Below are positions 1 to 8,756 of a stretch of 64,000 nucleotides of DNA, piece by piece. The notes beneath the pieces were generated by a model, which was not told the origin of the DNA, ran no database searches, and saw only the letters and a program-made list of their open reading frames with translations. Position 1 is the first letter of the stretch. Every line of letters begins with the position of its first letter. Source of the DNA: Mucilaginibacter yixingensis (GTDB taxonomy: Bacteria > Bacteroidota > Bacteroidia > Sphingobacteriales > Sphingobacteriaceae); the NCBI RefSeq assembly GCF_041080815.1, contig NZ_CP160205.1, forward strand, positions 2,232,001 to 2,296,000. Direction: 5' to 3'. The position numbers were made by a program, and so were the translations under genes.

Positions 1-1024
1 GCATGGTTTCGGCCAGTTCAAGCTGCATATCGTGCAGGGGAGTTTCTGCCTGGTCGCACAGTACAATCATTTGCGGGTTGTATTGCAAAACCTGACGAAC
101 TATTTCAGAGCCGATAGAGCCGGCAGCGCCGGTTACCAATACGCGTTTACCAGTTATTTCATTAGTGATGTGATCTTTAAAGAAAGTGATTTGTTTGCGG
201 CCGAGCAGATCTTCAATTTTAAGATCTTTAAACTGACTCATAACAGCCTGGCCATTTAGCCACTGATTTGTTGGTGGCACAGTTGAAACCTTGATACCCA
301 ACTCTATACATTGCTGAAATATGCATTTTTGCTCGGTAGGTATAACGTCGTCTGACGAGATCAGCAGTCTTTCAATACCAAAGCGTTCTTTTAGCGCGGC
401 TAAAGCTTTTGCAGAATAAACATGCGTTTGTTCTATGCATTTATTGATCTTGTCTGCATCGTTGTCTATAAATGCACAAACACGTATCATCAGTTGCTTT
501 TGGGCCTCTATAGCGTTTTTAACCAGTAAGGATGATTGGCCTGAGCCATAAATCAGTACGTTTTCTTTAACACATTTATGTTCGGCTTCTTCAAGATAAG
601 AGTAAATATCTCTTATTACGCCCCGGCTTACCATCAATAATGAAATGGATATAAAGATATTGATGATGAAAACTTCCCAGATGGGCTGCACAAAATGCTT
701 TGCCATCGGGATATAAACCATGGCATAACAGGCCACGCAGAAAGCCAGATTAGCCACCATTATGGCTATCACAATGCGCATCATATCCCTGGTGTTTGCG
801 TATCTGATAATGCGGGTATGTATGCCCATGGCTAAAAACGTTGATATCATGGTTACTACGTAAATGGATACGTAATAAAGATCAAACGTTGTGTAGTTGA
901 ACTTTCCGACCAGGTATGACGAAATCAATACAGATGACATAATTGTCAGCGTATCTACAAGTAGAATCAGCCATTTTGAGTGAATTCTATCACGAAACAG
1001 CAGGTTTTTGAATGACATGATCAT
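1..1024 (-). CDS. CapD/WbpM-type nucleotide-sugar dehydratase/epimerase, partial (3' end outside window)
   Basis: The visible 341 residues start at an ATG at 1024 (a second in-frame ATG lies at 1018) and run off the left edge. The first ~120 residues hold several hydrophobic membrane segments. A CoA-binding-like nucleotide-binding region follows (YGSGQSS near residue 150), and from about residue 300 a second Rossmann start reads VLVTGAAGSIGSE, the GxxGxxG NAD(P) fingerprint of the Polysacc_synt_2 domain. Family members (WbpM, FlaA1-like, CapD) are inner-membrane UDP-GlcNAc 4,6-dehydratases or C6 dehydratase/epimerases. With the two DegT aminotransferases and the GNAT of this locus it could make an acetylated amino-deoxy sugar (inference). 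The catalytic triad lies outside the window, so dehydratase and epimerase cannot be told apart. Confidence 0.85.
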   Translation of the reverse strand, partial: MIMSFKNLLFRDRIHSKWLILLVDTLTIMSSVLISSYLVGKFNYTTFDLYYVSIYVVTMISTFLAMGIHTRIIRYANTRDMMRIVIAIMVANLAFCVACYAMVYIPMAKHFVQPIWEVFIINIFISISLLMVSRGVIRDIYSYLEEAEHKCVKENVLIYGSGQSSLLVKNAIEAQKQLMIRVCAFIDNDADKINKCIEQTHVYSAKALAALKERFGIERLLISSDDVIPTEQKCIFQQCIELGIKVSTVPPTNQWLNGQAVMSQFKDLKIEDLLGRKQITFFKDHITNEITGKRVLVTGAAGSIGSEIVRQVLQYNPQMIVLCDQAETPLHDMQLELAETM

Positions 1025-1151
1025 GATGTGGTTTATTTAGAGGATTCTACATTAGTTGTTTGAAAAAGTATCTTAAATACTTTGTTGCCCGGCGTAATCG
1101 GATAAGACCAATTTCTTCCGGTCAGGTTATGAATATGATATATTGGAGTAA

Positions 1152-2204
1152 TTATTTAACGTGCGCTTGTTCGTTCATACAGGCAGAGCGATACAGTGGA
1201 AAGAAATCCAGATCAGAGTTTTTATCAATTCCTCTTTCATCAAGCAGTGCATTATAAGCGGTTGGGTTGGCTATGTAGCGCCATGTACTGTAAGGTAGAA
1301 AAAGATCAGAGAAACTGGCCTTCCAGCTAAACAGGCTATCTTGTTTAAAACCCAGGCCGCCGCCCAGATTATAATATTTCATACCGAGTTTATTGCCTAA
1401 AACACAAATTTCATCTACTAAAAGCTTGGCAGGGCTGTGTTTTCTGTAGTCATTCCGTGTTCCTACCAAATAAGCTTCTATAATACCGTTGGTAAAGGTT
1501 ATTACCGTGCTGGCTATTGCGGTATCACCGTCATATACCGTTAATATACGGGCATCATATTCGTCTGTGTCTATTAGTTTACTGATATACTCTTCATTAA
1601 ACATGTATGAGGCCGAGGCGCCAACAAGTTCCATGTTTTCCAGATAGATACTTGAGAAAGTAGCAACGGCCATGGGGCCTTTCTCTTCTTTAACGGTAAA
1701 GCCTTTTTTCCAGGCTTGTTTAATTCTGTGGTATGAGGTATCTCTATAGTTTTTACGACGTACATCATTATCAATAGATAGATCTATCACCACGCTCAGC
1801 CCGTTATCATATAATCCCCCAAATTGTTGGAGGATGTTGGTCTGCTGAAAAACCGGATGTAATCTTGAAAAAACAGTTATGAATTTGCCATCGTCTAAAA
1901 ACCGGATAAATGCTGATTTGAACTCGCTCATTAAACTTTCCGGTACGCAATGCATAGCAAAACTGCTGATAGGGCCTGTGAACCCATAAACCGAGGTTAG
2001 ATCAAAATAGGCCGAATCTGGTATGGGGCGTTTAATTAGCGGCAGGCCAATAAATCCGTCGTTATTTTCATAAATAAACAACAGGGGGGTGCCGCTGGTA
2101 TCCAGCATGTGATAGTGCCAGGTATGGCCAAAATCATATTCGGCAGCTTTTGATACATAAGCGTTCCATTCCAGCTTATCCTGGATAAATAAAGTTTTAG
2201 TCAT
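1152..2204 (-). CDS. FemAB/BioF2-like GNAT acyl (aminoacyl) transferase, copy 1 of a tandem pair
   Basis: This 350-residue soluble protein is laid out like the FemAB-related GNAT proteins (BioF2-like / peptidoglycan-bridge family). It has an N-terminal GNAT-like half, a middle segment with RRKNYRDTSYHRIKQA, and a C-terminal half with the conserved LGMKYYNLGGG stretch followed by FKQDSLFSWKASFSD. It has no signal peptide. It is clearly paralogous along its full length to the neighbour at 2338-3390, with the same length and mostly identical sequence, so the pair arose by tandem duplication. Family members transfer amino acids or acyl groups to cell-wall or polysaccharide acceptors. Here, inside an EPS operon, decoration of a sugar amino group is plausible, but the substrate is unknown. 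Confidence 0.75.
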   Translation of the reverse strand: MTKTLFIQDKLEWNAYVSKAAEYDFGHTWHYHMLDTSGTPLLFIYENNDGFIGLPLIKRPIPDSAYFDLTSVYGFTGPISSFAMHCVPESLMSEFKSAFIRFLDDGKFITVFSRLHPVFQQTNILQQFGGLYDNGLSVVIDLSIDNDVRRKNYRDTSYHRIKQAWKKGFTVKEEKGPMAVATFSSIYLENMELVGASASYMFNEEYISKLIDTDEYDARILTVYDGDTAIASTVITFTNGIIEAYLVGTRNDYRKHSPAKLLVDEICVLGNKLGMKYYNLGGGLGFKQDSLFSWKASFSDLFLPYSTWRYIANPTAYNALLDERGIDKNSDLDFFPLYRSACMNEQAHVK

Positions 2205-2337
2205 GATAACTAGGTTTTTGAAAGCTCTAACTACTATAGGGGTGTTAAGCCGGAAGAACCTTTAGCGTGGTAAAATGCAATATCAATCAAACCTTCATTT
2301 CTTGAGGCAAAATATTTAAATGACTTAGTCGAAGTGA

Positions 2338-3390
2338 TTATTTTACGTACAAATGCTCGCACATCTGCGCAGATCTGTACAATGGAAAAAAGTCTATATC
2401 TGCGTTTTCGTCAATTCCCTGCTCATAAAGCAGCGTATTGTAAACTGCAGGATTGGCTATATAACGCCATGTATAATAGGGCAGAAAAAGATCAGAAAAT
2501 TCAGCCTTCCAGTTAAACAGGCTATCTTGTTTAAAGCCCCGGCCGCCGCCCAGGTTATAGTACTTCATTCCCAGTTGCTTGCCCAACACGCAAACGCTGT
2601 CTGTTATAAGTTTAGATGGGCTATACCGCCGGTATTCATTTAATGTGGCTATCAGGTAACCTTGTATAATGCCGTTTGTAAAAGTTATAAAGGTTGCGGC
2701 TATGGGCTTATCGCCATCATATACTAGCAATATGCGGGCGTCATATTCATCGGTATGAAGTAATTTATGAATATGCGATTCATCAAACATGTACGATTTT
2801 GACGCACCAACAAGATTCATGTTTTCATGATAAATTATTGTGAAAATTTCGGCAGCCTGAGGGTTCTTTTCGTCTTTAACAAGATAGCCTCTGTTCCTGG
2901 CTTGTCTAATTTTTTGTAACGTGTTTTTGGGGTAGTTCTTGCGGCGTGTTTCATCATCAATGCTTAAATCTATCGCTACACTTAGGCCGTTATCATGTAA
3001 ACCGCCGAATTGCCGAAAGATATTTGTCTGCTCGTAAAAGGGGTTTAGTCTTGAAAAAACAGAGATAAAATTACCGTCGTCTAAAAATTTAATAAATGCC
3101 GATTTGAACTCAGTTATTAAACTATGGGGGACAAGGGGCATAGCAAAATTGCTGATGGGCCCGGTGTATCCGTAAACCGATGTTAAATCGTAGTATACCG
3201 TGTCTGGTATAGGGCGCTTAATTAGTGGCAGGCCAATAAATCCCTCGTTATTCTCATAAATAAACAAAAGGGCAGTGCCTGTGGTATCCAACGCATGATA
3301 GTGCCAGGTTTGACAGAAATCATATTCGGCGGCCTTTGATACATAGGCATTCCATTCCAGTTTATCCTGGATATACAAAACTTTGGTCAT
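2338..3390 (-). CDS. FemAB/BioF2-like GNAT acyl (aminoacyl) transferase, copy 2 of a tandem pair
   Basis: This 350-residue protein is nearly collinear with the one at 1152-2204. The first residues MTKVLYIQDKLEWNAYVSKA and the GMKYYNLGGGRGFKQDS block are almost the same in both. Differences cluster in the central region that probably contacts the acceptor (NYPKNTLQKIRQARNRGY here, NYRDTSYHRIKQAWKKGF in the other copy). The first ~30 codons stay close at DNA level as well, pointing to a fairly recent duplication. The gap of ~130 bases to the other copy shows no clear promoter. Role inferred: modification of an EPS repeat-unit sugar, with the two copies perhaps using different donors or acceptors. 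Confidence 0.75.
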   Translation of the reverse strand: MTKVLYIQDKLEWNAYVSKAAEYDFCQTWHYHALDTTGTALLFIYENNEGFIGLPLIKRPIPDTVYYDLTSVYGYTGPISNFAMPLVPHSLITEFKSAFIKFLDDGNFISVFSRLNPFYEQTNIFRQFGGLHDNGLSVAIDLSIDDETRRKNYPKNTLQKIRQARNRGYLVKDEKNPQAAEIFTIIYHENMNLVGASKSYMFDESHIHKLLHTDEYDARILLVYDGDKPIAATFITFTNGIIQGYLIATLNEYRRYSPSKLITDSVCVLGKQLGMKYYNLGGGRGFKQDSLFNWKAEFSDLFLPYYTWRYIANPAVYNTLLYEQGIDENADIDFFPLYRSAQMCEHLYVK

Positions 3391-3473
3391 AGTTCCTAGG
3401 GGTAAAGAAGCTATTGAGTATAAGTATTAATTTCAAGAATCTGCCCATGGGCATCCTTCTTGAAAACGGACAG

Positions 3474-3980
3474 CTAATGCGTGTAGGTATTAATTTTTAA
3501 GAACCGGTCTTTGGTTAAGTGCATAGTTATCAATCCTTCATTTTTGCCCGAAATTTCAAAGCCGGCTTTTTCATATATAGCCAGCGCCGGCACGTTGGCC
3601 GGATGCACCCTTAAATAAATATCGTCAAGGTTCATTTTTTCAAAACCAAATTTTGCGGTTAACAAGGTGGCCTGGTAGCCAATACCTTTGCCCCAGTATA
3701 GTTTGTTGCCTATAAATAGATGAAGCTCAGCATGATGGTCTTTTATATCCAGCAATTGTACATTGCCTATATAAGTATCCAGTTCTTTTACGCAAATGGC
3801 AAAGCGCTTTTCATCATTATGGGTGAGCTTTTCGCGAAGCCATTCTTTCTCTTGCTCTTTGGTTATATAGCCTACTGCTTTAAAGTTGGTATATAGCCAA
3901 ACCTGGCTGTCGTTTCTCCATAGATATGACGTCTGTGCATCATCTAATTTCAAGGGGCGGATGTAAACAGATATCCTCAT
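3474..3980 (-). CDS. GNAT N-acetyltransferase (RimJ/RimL type)
   Basis: The 168-residue protein has the GNAT order: RPLKLDDA at the N-terminus, a central strand RFAICVKELDTYIGNVQLLDI, the acetyl-CoA loop region LYWGKGIGYQATLL around residues 95-110, and a C-terminal VHPANVPALAIYEKAGF segment typical of RimJ/RimL-like acetyltransferases. Its start overlaps the stop of the upstream DegT-like gene by 4 bases (ATGA), so the two are translationally coupled. In an EPS locus with aminotransferases the simplest role is N-acetylation of a 4-amino or 3-amino nucleotide sugar. Protein N-terminal acetylation, usual for RimJ homologues, cannot be excluded. Confidence 0.8.
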   Translation of the reverse strand: MRISVYIRPLKLDDAQTSYLWRNDSQVWLYTNFKAVGYITKEQEKEWLREKLTHNDEKRFAICVKELDTYIGNVQLLDIKDHHAELHLFIGNKLYWGKGIGYQATLLTAKFGFEKMNLDDIYLRVHPANVPALAIYEKAGFEISGKNEGLITMHLTKDRFLKINTYTH

Positions 3981-4948
3981 AACAGTTGTTTTAAGATGTT
4001 TAACATTAAAAACATATCCTGCAAATTGTAACGTTGATCAATAGGCAACGGCACCAGATTATGAGCCAGGTAGTTCTCGAACATTTTTTTATTTGTCCAT
4101 TTAAATACATTAGGCCAGTAGGTGGCAACAAAGATTTTTTTCTGTATCAGGTGGACTTTTAAGTGTTTGTCGTCAAACAAAAAGGGGTAAACAAGTGGGG
4201 CCGTGTGTTTGTCGATATCGGCATTTAACAGATTGTATTCTTTTAAATGCTTGTGCAGGAAGTTGTAATTTCTTTCTCGTATTTGTGCGCATTCTTCATA
4301 ATTGATACCAGACATGATGCTCTTGGTTAGTGGAGACATTGTTTTGATATCGTTATTTTCTAAATTTTTATTGTTTTCTACGTAATCGCGATAGCCGTAC
4401 TCAATGCCATGATCAAGGCTTTTTAGTAAATGTGATGCTCTGAATGAAGATTCGTCAACAGGAAACTTTTTGTTGATTTTTCTTTTGATCTGCAGGTAAG
4501 AACCATCTGGTACGCCAAAAAATTTACGGCATGAATAAAAGGTGTCTACTCCGGCCAGGGGCTCTGAAAAAAAAGCCTGAGAATTATCTACAATAAGATT
4601 CTTTATCTTAAGCGAAAGCTCTTTTATTGGCTCTTGCTTTATGCCGAAGTAATTGGTGTAAAGGAAAGCTGCTCCATGTTCTATCTCAAAATCTATTATC
4701 GGGTTAAGCTCTTTATCAATATGATAAAACTGGTAGGGGATGGCCAATTTAACAAGTGGTTCCAGCAAAACCTCGCACGTAAAATACGGCAGGTAAAGCT
4801 TGGTGTATTTTCTTTGTCTTAGTATATACTCCAGTGCGTTCCGGCCAGTATTTAGCCGAAGAAGATCTGGATAAAACTCTTGTCCATGAGACAATTCAAG
4901 CCCCAGGTACCCACCTATGGGCAGCTGAGTAGTACGATTAAATTGCAT
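3977..4948 (-). CDS. DegT/DnrJ-like PLP-fold protein, divergent sugar aminotransferase
   Basis: This 323-residue protein resembles fold-type I DegT/DnrJ/EryC1/StrS sugar aminotransferases but is shorter and diverged. The Asp that holds the PLP ring nitrogen is probably D121 (LIVDNSQAFFSEP). The Schiff-base lysine is probably K142 (SCRKFFGVPDG), standing where the family usually has S.H..K....GEGG. An N-terminal LNTGRNALEYIL segment matches the family's substrate-binding start. It is coupled to the downstream GNAT by a 4-base overlap, which supports an amino-sugar role. Because the active-site loop is unusual, it may act on an uncommon substrate or be a non-catalytic relative. Confidence 0.6.
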   Translation of the reverse strand: MQFNRTTQLPIGGYLGLELSHGQEFYPDLLRLNTGRNALEYILRQRKYTKLYLPYFTCEVLLEPLVKLAIPYQFYHIDKELNPIIDFEIEHGAAFLYTNYFGIKQEPIKELSLKIKNLIVDNSQAFFSEPLAGVDTFYSCRKFFGVPDGSYLQIKRKINKKFPVDESSFRASHLLKSLDHGIEYGYRDYVENNKNLENNDIKTMSPLTKSIMSGINYEECAQIRERNYNFLHKHLKEYNLLNADIDKHTAPLVYPFLFDDKHLKVHLIQKKIFVATYWPNVFKWTNKKMFENYLAHNLVPLPIDQRYNLQDMFLMLNILKQLL

Positions 4949-4981
4949 GAAATTAGGGGTAAGTTTTATAATTAGACAAAA

Positions 4982-5785
4982 TCAGCACTGATCTCGCTGG
5001 TACATTCTCAGGTGCGGCGGCTGGTAATATTCATTAAGGTTTTCCGGAGTGCGCGAGTTGTAGCCTATAACTTGTTTTTGGCCCGCAGTTAAATGGTCGG
5101 CATAATCATATCCCAGATACCTTGGATAATCAAATTGTTGTTTAATAAACGGACGGGTAAACCCTATGGTTAGCGCCCTGCGCGGAGTAGATAGGTAATT
5201 CTCACCCGCAGCGTGCCAAAGGTTAGAGTCAAAAAGAACAATGCTGCCTGCGGGTGCTATTGCGCGGTCTGCGTCTTTAAAAAACTCTTCGTCGCTGGGT
5301 TTCATCTCTCTTTTATGAGAGCCTGAAAGGAAATGTGTAGCACCGTTCAGTTCGTTAAAGTCATCCAGCGTTACAATCATCTGGAGTAAGGTTCTGTTGT
5401 GCGGTTCAAAAGTGCGGATATCCCGGTGAACATTACGTATATAAGGGTGCTCGCTTGTGCGATTGATAACCCCGTTTAGCCCGTTCAGGATATAATTTCC
5501 GCCTAAAAACAGGCGAATTTCTTCATCACAATACATTTGCTCAATAAACTTTAGGCCGAAGTTATTGCGCTCTAACAGATGGTGTAAGGTGCCACTCATA
5601 TCGGCCATAATGCCATTTTGTTCCTGGACTTTACGGCGTACCCAGTAAGCAACTTCCAGATCATCATTTATCCGGCCAACAAAGTCGGAGTCAAGAGCAT
5701 TTTCATAAATTATCCAGCCGTGGGTGTCAAAGGCCGCTATAAAGTCTGCTACTGACCGGTTCTGGTATGAAAATTTATTTTTCAT
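4982..5785 (-). CDS. Phytanoyl-CoA dioxygenase (PhyH)-family Fe(II)/2-oxoglutarate oxygenase
   Basis: This 267-residue protein carries the PhyH facial triad. H120 and D122 are in NVHRDIR, and the distal His, H191, is in LWHAAGEN. An Arg at about 202-203 (TPRRALTIGF) is placed to bind 2-oxoglutarate. The middle LNGATHFLSGSHKRE segment is typical of the family. Such enzymes hydroxylate or otherwise oxidise small molecules or carrier-bound substrates in the cytosol. Its place between a GT4 and the DegT-like gene suggests it oxidises an EPS sugar or an acyl substituent, but the substrate is not evident. All key residues are present, so it should be active. Confidence 0.85.
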   Translation of the reverse strand: MKNKFSYQNRSVADFIAAFDTHGWIIYENALDSDFVGRINDDLEVAYWVRRKVQEQNGIMADMSGTLHHLLERNNFGLKFIEQMYCDEEIRLFLGGNYILNGLNGVINRTSEHPYIRNVHRDIRTFEPHNRTLLQMIVTLDDFNELNGATHFLSGSHKREMKPSDEEFFKDADRAIAPAGSIVLFDSNLWHAAGENYLSTPRRALTIGFTRPFIKQQFDYPRYLGYDYADHLTAGQKQVIGYNSRTPENLNEYYQPPHLRMYQRDQC

Positions 5786-5811
5786 AACAATAAGTTTTGA
5801 GTCTCGTTTAG

Positions 5812-6954
5812 CTAAGCGCTTAACTGCATAATTTTCATCATCTGCCTGTTAATTAAATGCACGTTGAACCTTTTGCTGGCCAGTGCCAGGCTGTTAAGGC
5901 CATAAGTTGAAACAGATGATGGGTTAGTAATAAAATACTCCATGCGCGATGCCAGCTCTGTTACATTTCTTACCGGAACAAGGAAACCATTGGGCTTTTC
6001 ATCAATGCTAACGGTTTCTCTGCAACCAACAGAATTACAGGTGATGATGGCGCGCCCCATGGCCATTGCTTCTAATAGCGATCTGGGGATACCCTCGCCA
6101 TAGTAGGATGGTAAAACAACTACAGACGAGTCTTTAATAAAGGGCCTTACGTCTTCAACCTCGCCATCAAAATCTATCACCTCGCCATGTTTTATTTCTT
6201 CGTAGAGCTGCTGGCTGATGGAATCAATATTTTTATCATAATTACCAATCAGCCTGAATTTTACACGGGGATAACGTGCTTTAAGAATTTTTGCGGCCTC
6301 GTAATATTCAAGGATGCCCTTGGCGTTAATTAGCCTGGAGATCATCAGGAACGTTGGTTCATTGGTATCGGCCGGGGTATATTGATAATGATCAAGATCC
6401 ACGCCAGATCCGTTGACAATAAAGATCTTATGCTTGCCTTTCAAAACCTTTTCTTTAAGAAGCGTTAAATAATCATCCCGGTTTTGAAATATGATGCGGA
6501 GGCGCATATGGCCTTTCAGACTAAATCTCAGCAGGCCGGCGGTAATCCGGTTAATTAAGGTTTTTTTTCTTTGGGGGGTAAAGTTGTATCCAAGGCCCGT
6601 AAGCATTGGCGTGATACGTTTTACACCGCAAAGTTTGGCTAGCATCGTACCGTAAATAATGGGTTTAAATGTATAAGGAAAAAAGACATCAGGCCTTACT
6701 TTCCTCATCAATTTAAAAAGCTGAATAATGTACCGGATGTCAGACAACATGGAAACATTACTGCCATCAAGGTGATTTTCATAAACCGTAACATTTAGAT
6801 GAGCTAGCCTGGCTTTCACATCCTGACGGTTAATAACAGGGGTAAACACACTTACATTGTGTGTTTTGGCCATTTCTTCAATCAACTTGCCTCTAAAATC
6901 CATCAGCGATTTAGACGAATCGCAGGCAATCAGAACTTTTTTCTTGGTTTGCAT
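5812..6954 (-). CDS. Glycosyltransferase family 4
   Basis: The GT-B fold is evident. The N-terminal half starts KKVLIACDSSKSLMDFRGKL. The C-terminal half has TFLMISRLINAKGILEYYEA near residue 220 and the donor-binding EX7E-type stretch PSYYGEGIPRSLLEAMAMGR near residue 290, followed by GCRETV. The reading frame can be extended upstream to 6990, but the extra 12 residues are unlike the family, so the ATG at 6954 (MQTKKKV) is preferred, giving 380 residues. It probably adds one sugar to the lipid-linked EPS repeat unit at the inner face of the membrane. Donor and linkage cannot be read from sequence. Confidence 0.88.
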   Translation of the reverse strand: MQTKKKVLIACDSSKSLMDFRGKLIEEMAKTHNVSVFTPVINRQDVKARLAHLNVTVYENHLDGSNVSMLSDIRYIIQLFKLMRKVRPDVFFPYTFKPIIYGTMLAKLCGVKRITPMLTGLGYNFTPQRKKTLINRITAGLLRFSLKGHMRLRIIFQNRDDYLTLLKEKVLKGKHKIFIVNGSGVDLDHYQYTPADTNEPTFLMISRLINAKGILEYYEAAKILKARYPRVKFRLIGNYDKNIDSISQQLYEEIKHGEVIDFDGEVEDVRPFIKDSSVVVLPSYYGEGIPRSLLEAMAMGRAIITCNSVGCRETVSIDEKPNGFLVPVRNVTELASRMEYFITNPSSVSTYGLNSLALASKRFNVHLINRQMMKIMQLSA

Positions 6955-7082
6955 GGCGAAAAAGTATAAAAGTCCTCCAACAAGTATCACTTATTGCAGG
7001 GCACTAGATTTATTAAGAAAACTAAGACGAAAAGAGGGTAGAAGTATGCTGACGGCAGAGTGGCCTGAAGGAAACAGCATAT

Positions 7083-7116
7083 AAACATAGTCCGGAACTA
7101 AGGCCGGACTATGTTT
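7083..7116 (-). terminator. Hairpin terminator after the lyase gene
   Basis: A 13-base inverted repeat (7083-7095 with 7104-7116) with an 8-base loop lies just downstream of the lyase stop codon and upstream of the GT4 start. On the minus strand it is followed by only a short U-rich stretch (UUUAUAU), so it may attenuate rather than fully stop transcription into the rest of the EPS operon. Confidence 0.6.
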
Positions 7117-7134
7117 AGCATTTTAGAGCGATAA

Positions 7135-8568
7135 TTAATTGGTTAAGATAGCACCAGCGCCTTGTTGCACAATGTTAGGCACGTTAGCGGCTGGATCAAG
7201 AACTGAACTGTAGCTGTATTCTGGAAGCCAGTCAGACAGTGAAGTTGTGATATCATTTGAACCACAGTTTTGATAAATATTGGTACTGCTACCGCTAAAG
7301 TATCCCGGAGGATCTCCAGCCAGGTTAGTTGAAAGTGGTTTAGCACAGCCAGAGAAGTATTCGTTATCTGTACGTACAATACCTGCGGCTCTTGTACCTA
7401 AAGAGTATCCGCTGTTATTTAAGTGATAGTTGTTGAACACGTGCACACGGCCATAGTTCATATCAGGCTCACGTTCGCCTACGTTATACCACATGTTGTG
7501 GTGCAGGGTTACGTGTAAGTGACCTATATCTTCTTCGTTACCGGCAATACCACCGCTAATTAAGAAAGACAGGTTGGTATCATGAAACTTGCTCCAAGAT
7601 ACGGTGATGAAATCTGAAGCGCGGGTAATGGTAATATCTTTACCCCAGTATGCCCAACCATGGCTACGGTCTGTAGCAAAGTCACAGTGGTCAACCCACA
7701 CGTGTGTGGTGGCAAACTTCATCATAATAGCAGCATCTGTTACATAGTTTCTAAAAGTAATATTTTGAATAATTACGTTGTTGATAGTAAACATGTAAAG
7801 AGAAACACCGGTAATGCTTGCGCCTGGTTTACCAATGATTGATTTATTAGAGCCAACGTATACCGGGTCATCACCAGCACCTACAATTGCGCCGCTCACA
7901 TAAACAATTTTTGCAGTGTTACCGGCAACGGCGGTTTTTAGATCGGCCAGGGTTGACACGGTAACAGTAGCGCCACCGGTACCGCCGGTTGTAGTACCGC
8001 TATACATTGCGTAACCCATCAAGGCTGAGCTAACACCTGTTGTGGTAGCAGTAGCAGCACCGGTAGCAGGTGTTGTTGGCGTTGTTGGCGCCGTAACAAT
8101 TGGTGCAGTTGCAGTACTGGTACCCATGGTATAGGTATACTTTCTGCCATTTGTTGCAGGGTTTGTATTGTCTGAAGCAGAGAAATACAATGTGGTACCC
8201 CAGTGGCTAAACCTGCCTTTACCATAATCACGAATGTCCTGGTGTACAGCATGGGCCGGGCCTAATTCAACACCGTTTTCAAACAGGTGCATTGTAGAGC
8301 TTGATGGCGCAGTGTTAGAATCGCCGGTAACCGATAGCGGATAGCTGATGTGGTAAGCAAAACCGCCGTCAGAACGTAAGCCGGTTAAATCAATTGTACC
8401 GCTTGTTGTGCCGGTTGAAGTAACGGCCAGTGTGGATGCTGACGCTGCCGCTGCTGCTGACGAGTCAGTAGTTGCGGTAGAATCCTTTTTACAGCCTTCG
8501 CCATAAAACAGTGCCGTCAGAATCAGAAAGAAGATCACGGAGTTGAGTTTTCTTGTTTTTTTTTCCAT
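7135..8568 (-). CDS. Secreted lipoprotein: novel N-terminal domain + pectate-lyase-like (PL1) parallel beta-helix
   Basis: The 477-residue protein starts with a signal peptide ending in a lipobox-like YGEGC (C26) and an Ala/Ser/Thr-rich linker. Residues ~58-150 form a domain also found in the small lipoprotein at 9967-10389 (shared core LHLFENGVELGPAH and NGRKYTYT). After a Thr/Pro linker, residues ~178-477 look like a PL1 pectate lyase: VWVDHCDF (Ca-binding strand), VTLHHNMWYNVGEREPDMNYG and HVFNNYH, the family's HHN...R...G.HVFNN pattern. PL1 enzymes cleave polygalacturonate by beta-elimination outside the cell. Inside a biosynthetic locus with a uronate epimerase it more likely trims or releases the locus's own uronic-acid polymer. 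The usual RxPRxR loop is altered (EREPDMNYG). Confidence 0.8.
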   Translation of the reverse strand: MEKKTRKLNSVIFFLILTALFYGEGCKKDSTATTDSSAAAAASASTLAVTSTGTTSGTIDLTGLRSDGGFAYHISYPLSVTGDSNTAPSSSTMHLFENGVELGPAHAVHQDIRDYGKGRFSHWGTTLYFSASDNTNPATNGRKYTYTMGTSTATAPIVTAPTTPTTPATGAATATTTGVSSALMGYAMYSGTTTGGTGGATVTVSTLADLKTAVAGNTAKIVYVSGAIVGAGDDPVYVGSNKSIIGKPGASITGVSLYMFTINNVIIQNITFRNYVTDAAIMMKFATTHVWVDHCDFATDRSHGWAYWGKDITITRASDFITVSWSKFHDTNLSFLISGGIAGNEEDIGHLHVTLHHNMWYNVGEREPDMNYGRVHVFNNYHLNNSGYSLGTRAAGIVRTDNEYFSGCAKPLSTNLAGDPPGYFSGSSTNIYQNCGSNDITTSLSDWLPEYSYSSVLDPAANVPNIVQQGAGAILTN

Positions 8569-8756
8569 TAGTGTGTTTTTAGGGCATCAAACGAGAGAAA
8601 GTTTCGTCAGATTGTCGTTACAAACACAAGGAAAAATAGACCAAAATCAAAAACGGTTCAAAAAACGGCTCATATAGCTAAATGGAGTAAAAACTGTAAA
8701 GCCTACATGTAAAGCAGGTGTGAAATCTCTTTACACTTAATGACAATTGGATGACA
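8569..8756 (-). promoter_or_regulatory. Upstream region of the lyase gene with TGTAAA/TTTACAC motifs
   Basis: The 188-base gap between the epimerase stop and the lyase start holds TGTAAA at 8695-8700 and 8708-8713 and TTTACAC at 8730-8736. The same heptamer makes the palindromes upstream of wza. No convincing TAnnTTTG element was found, so a separate lyase promoter or operator is only a suggestion. Confidence 0.3.
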
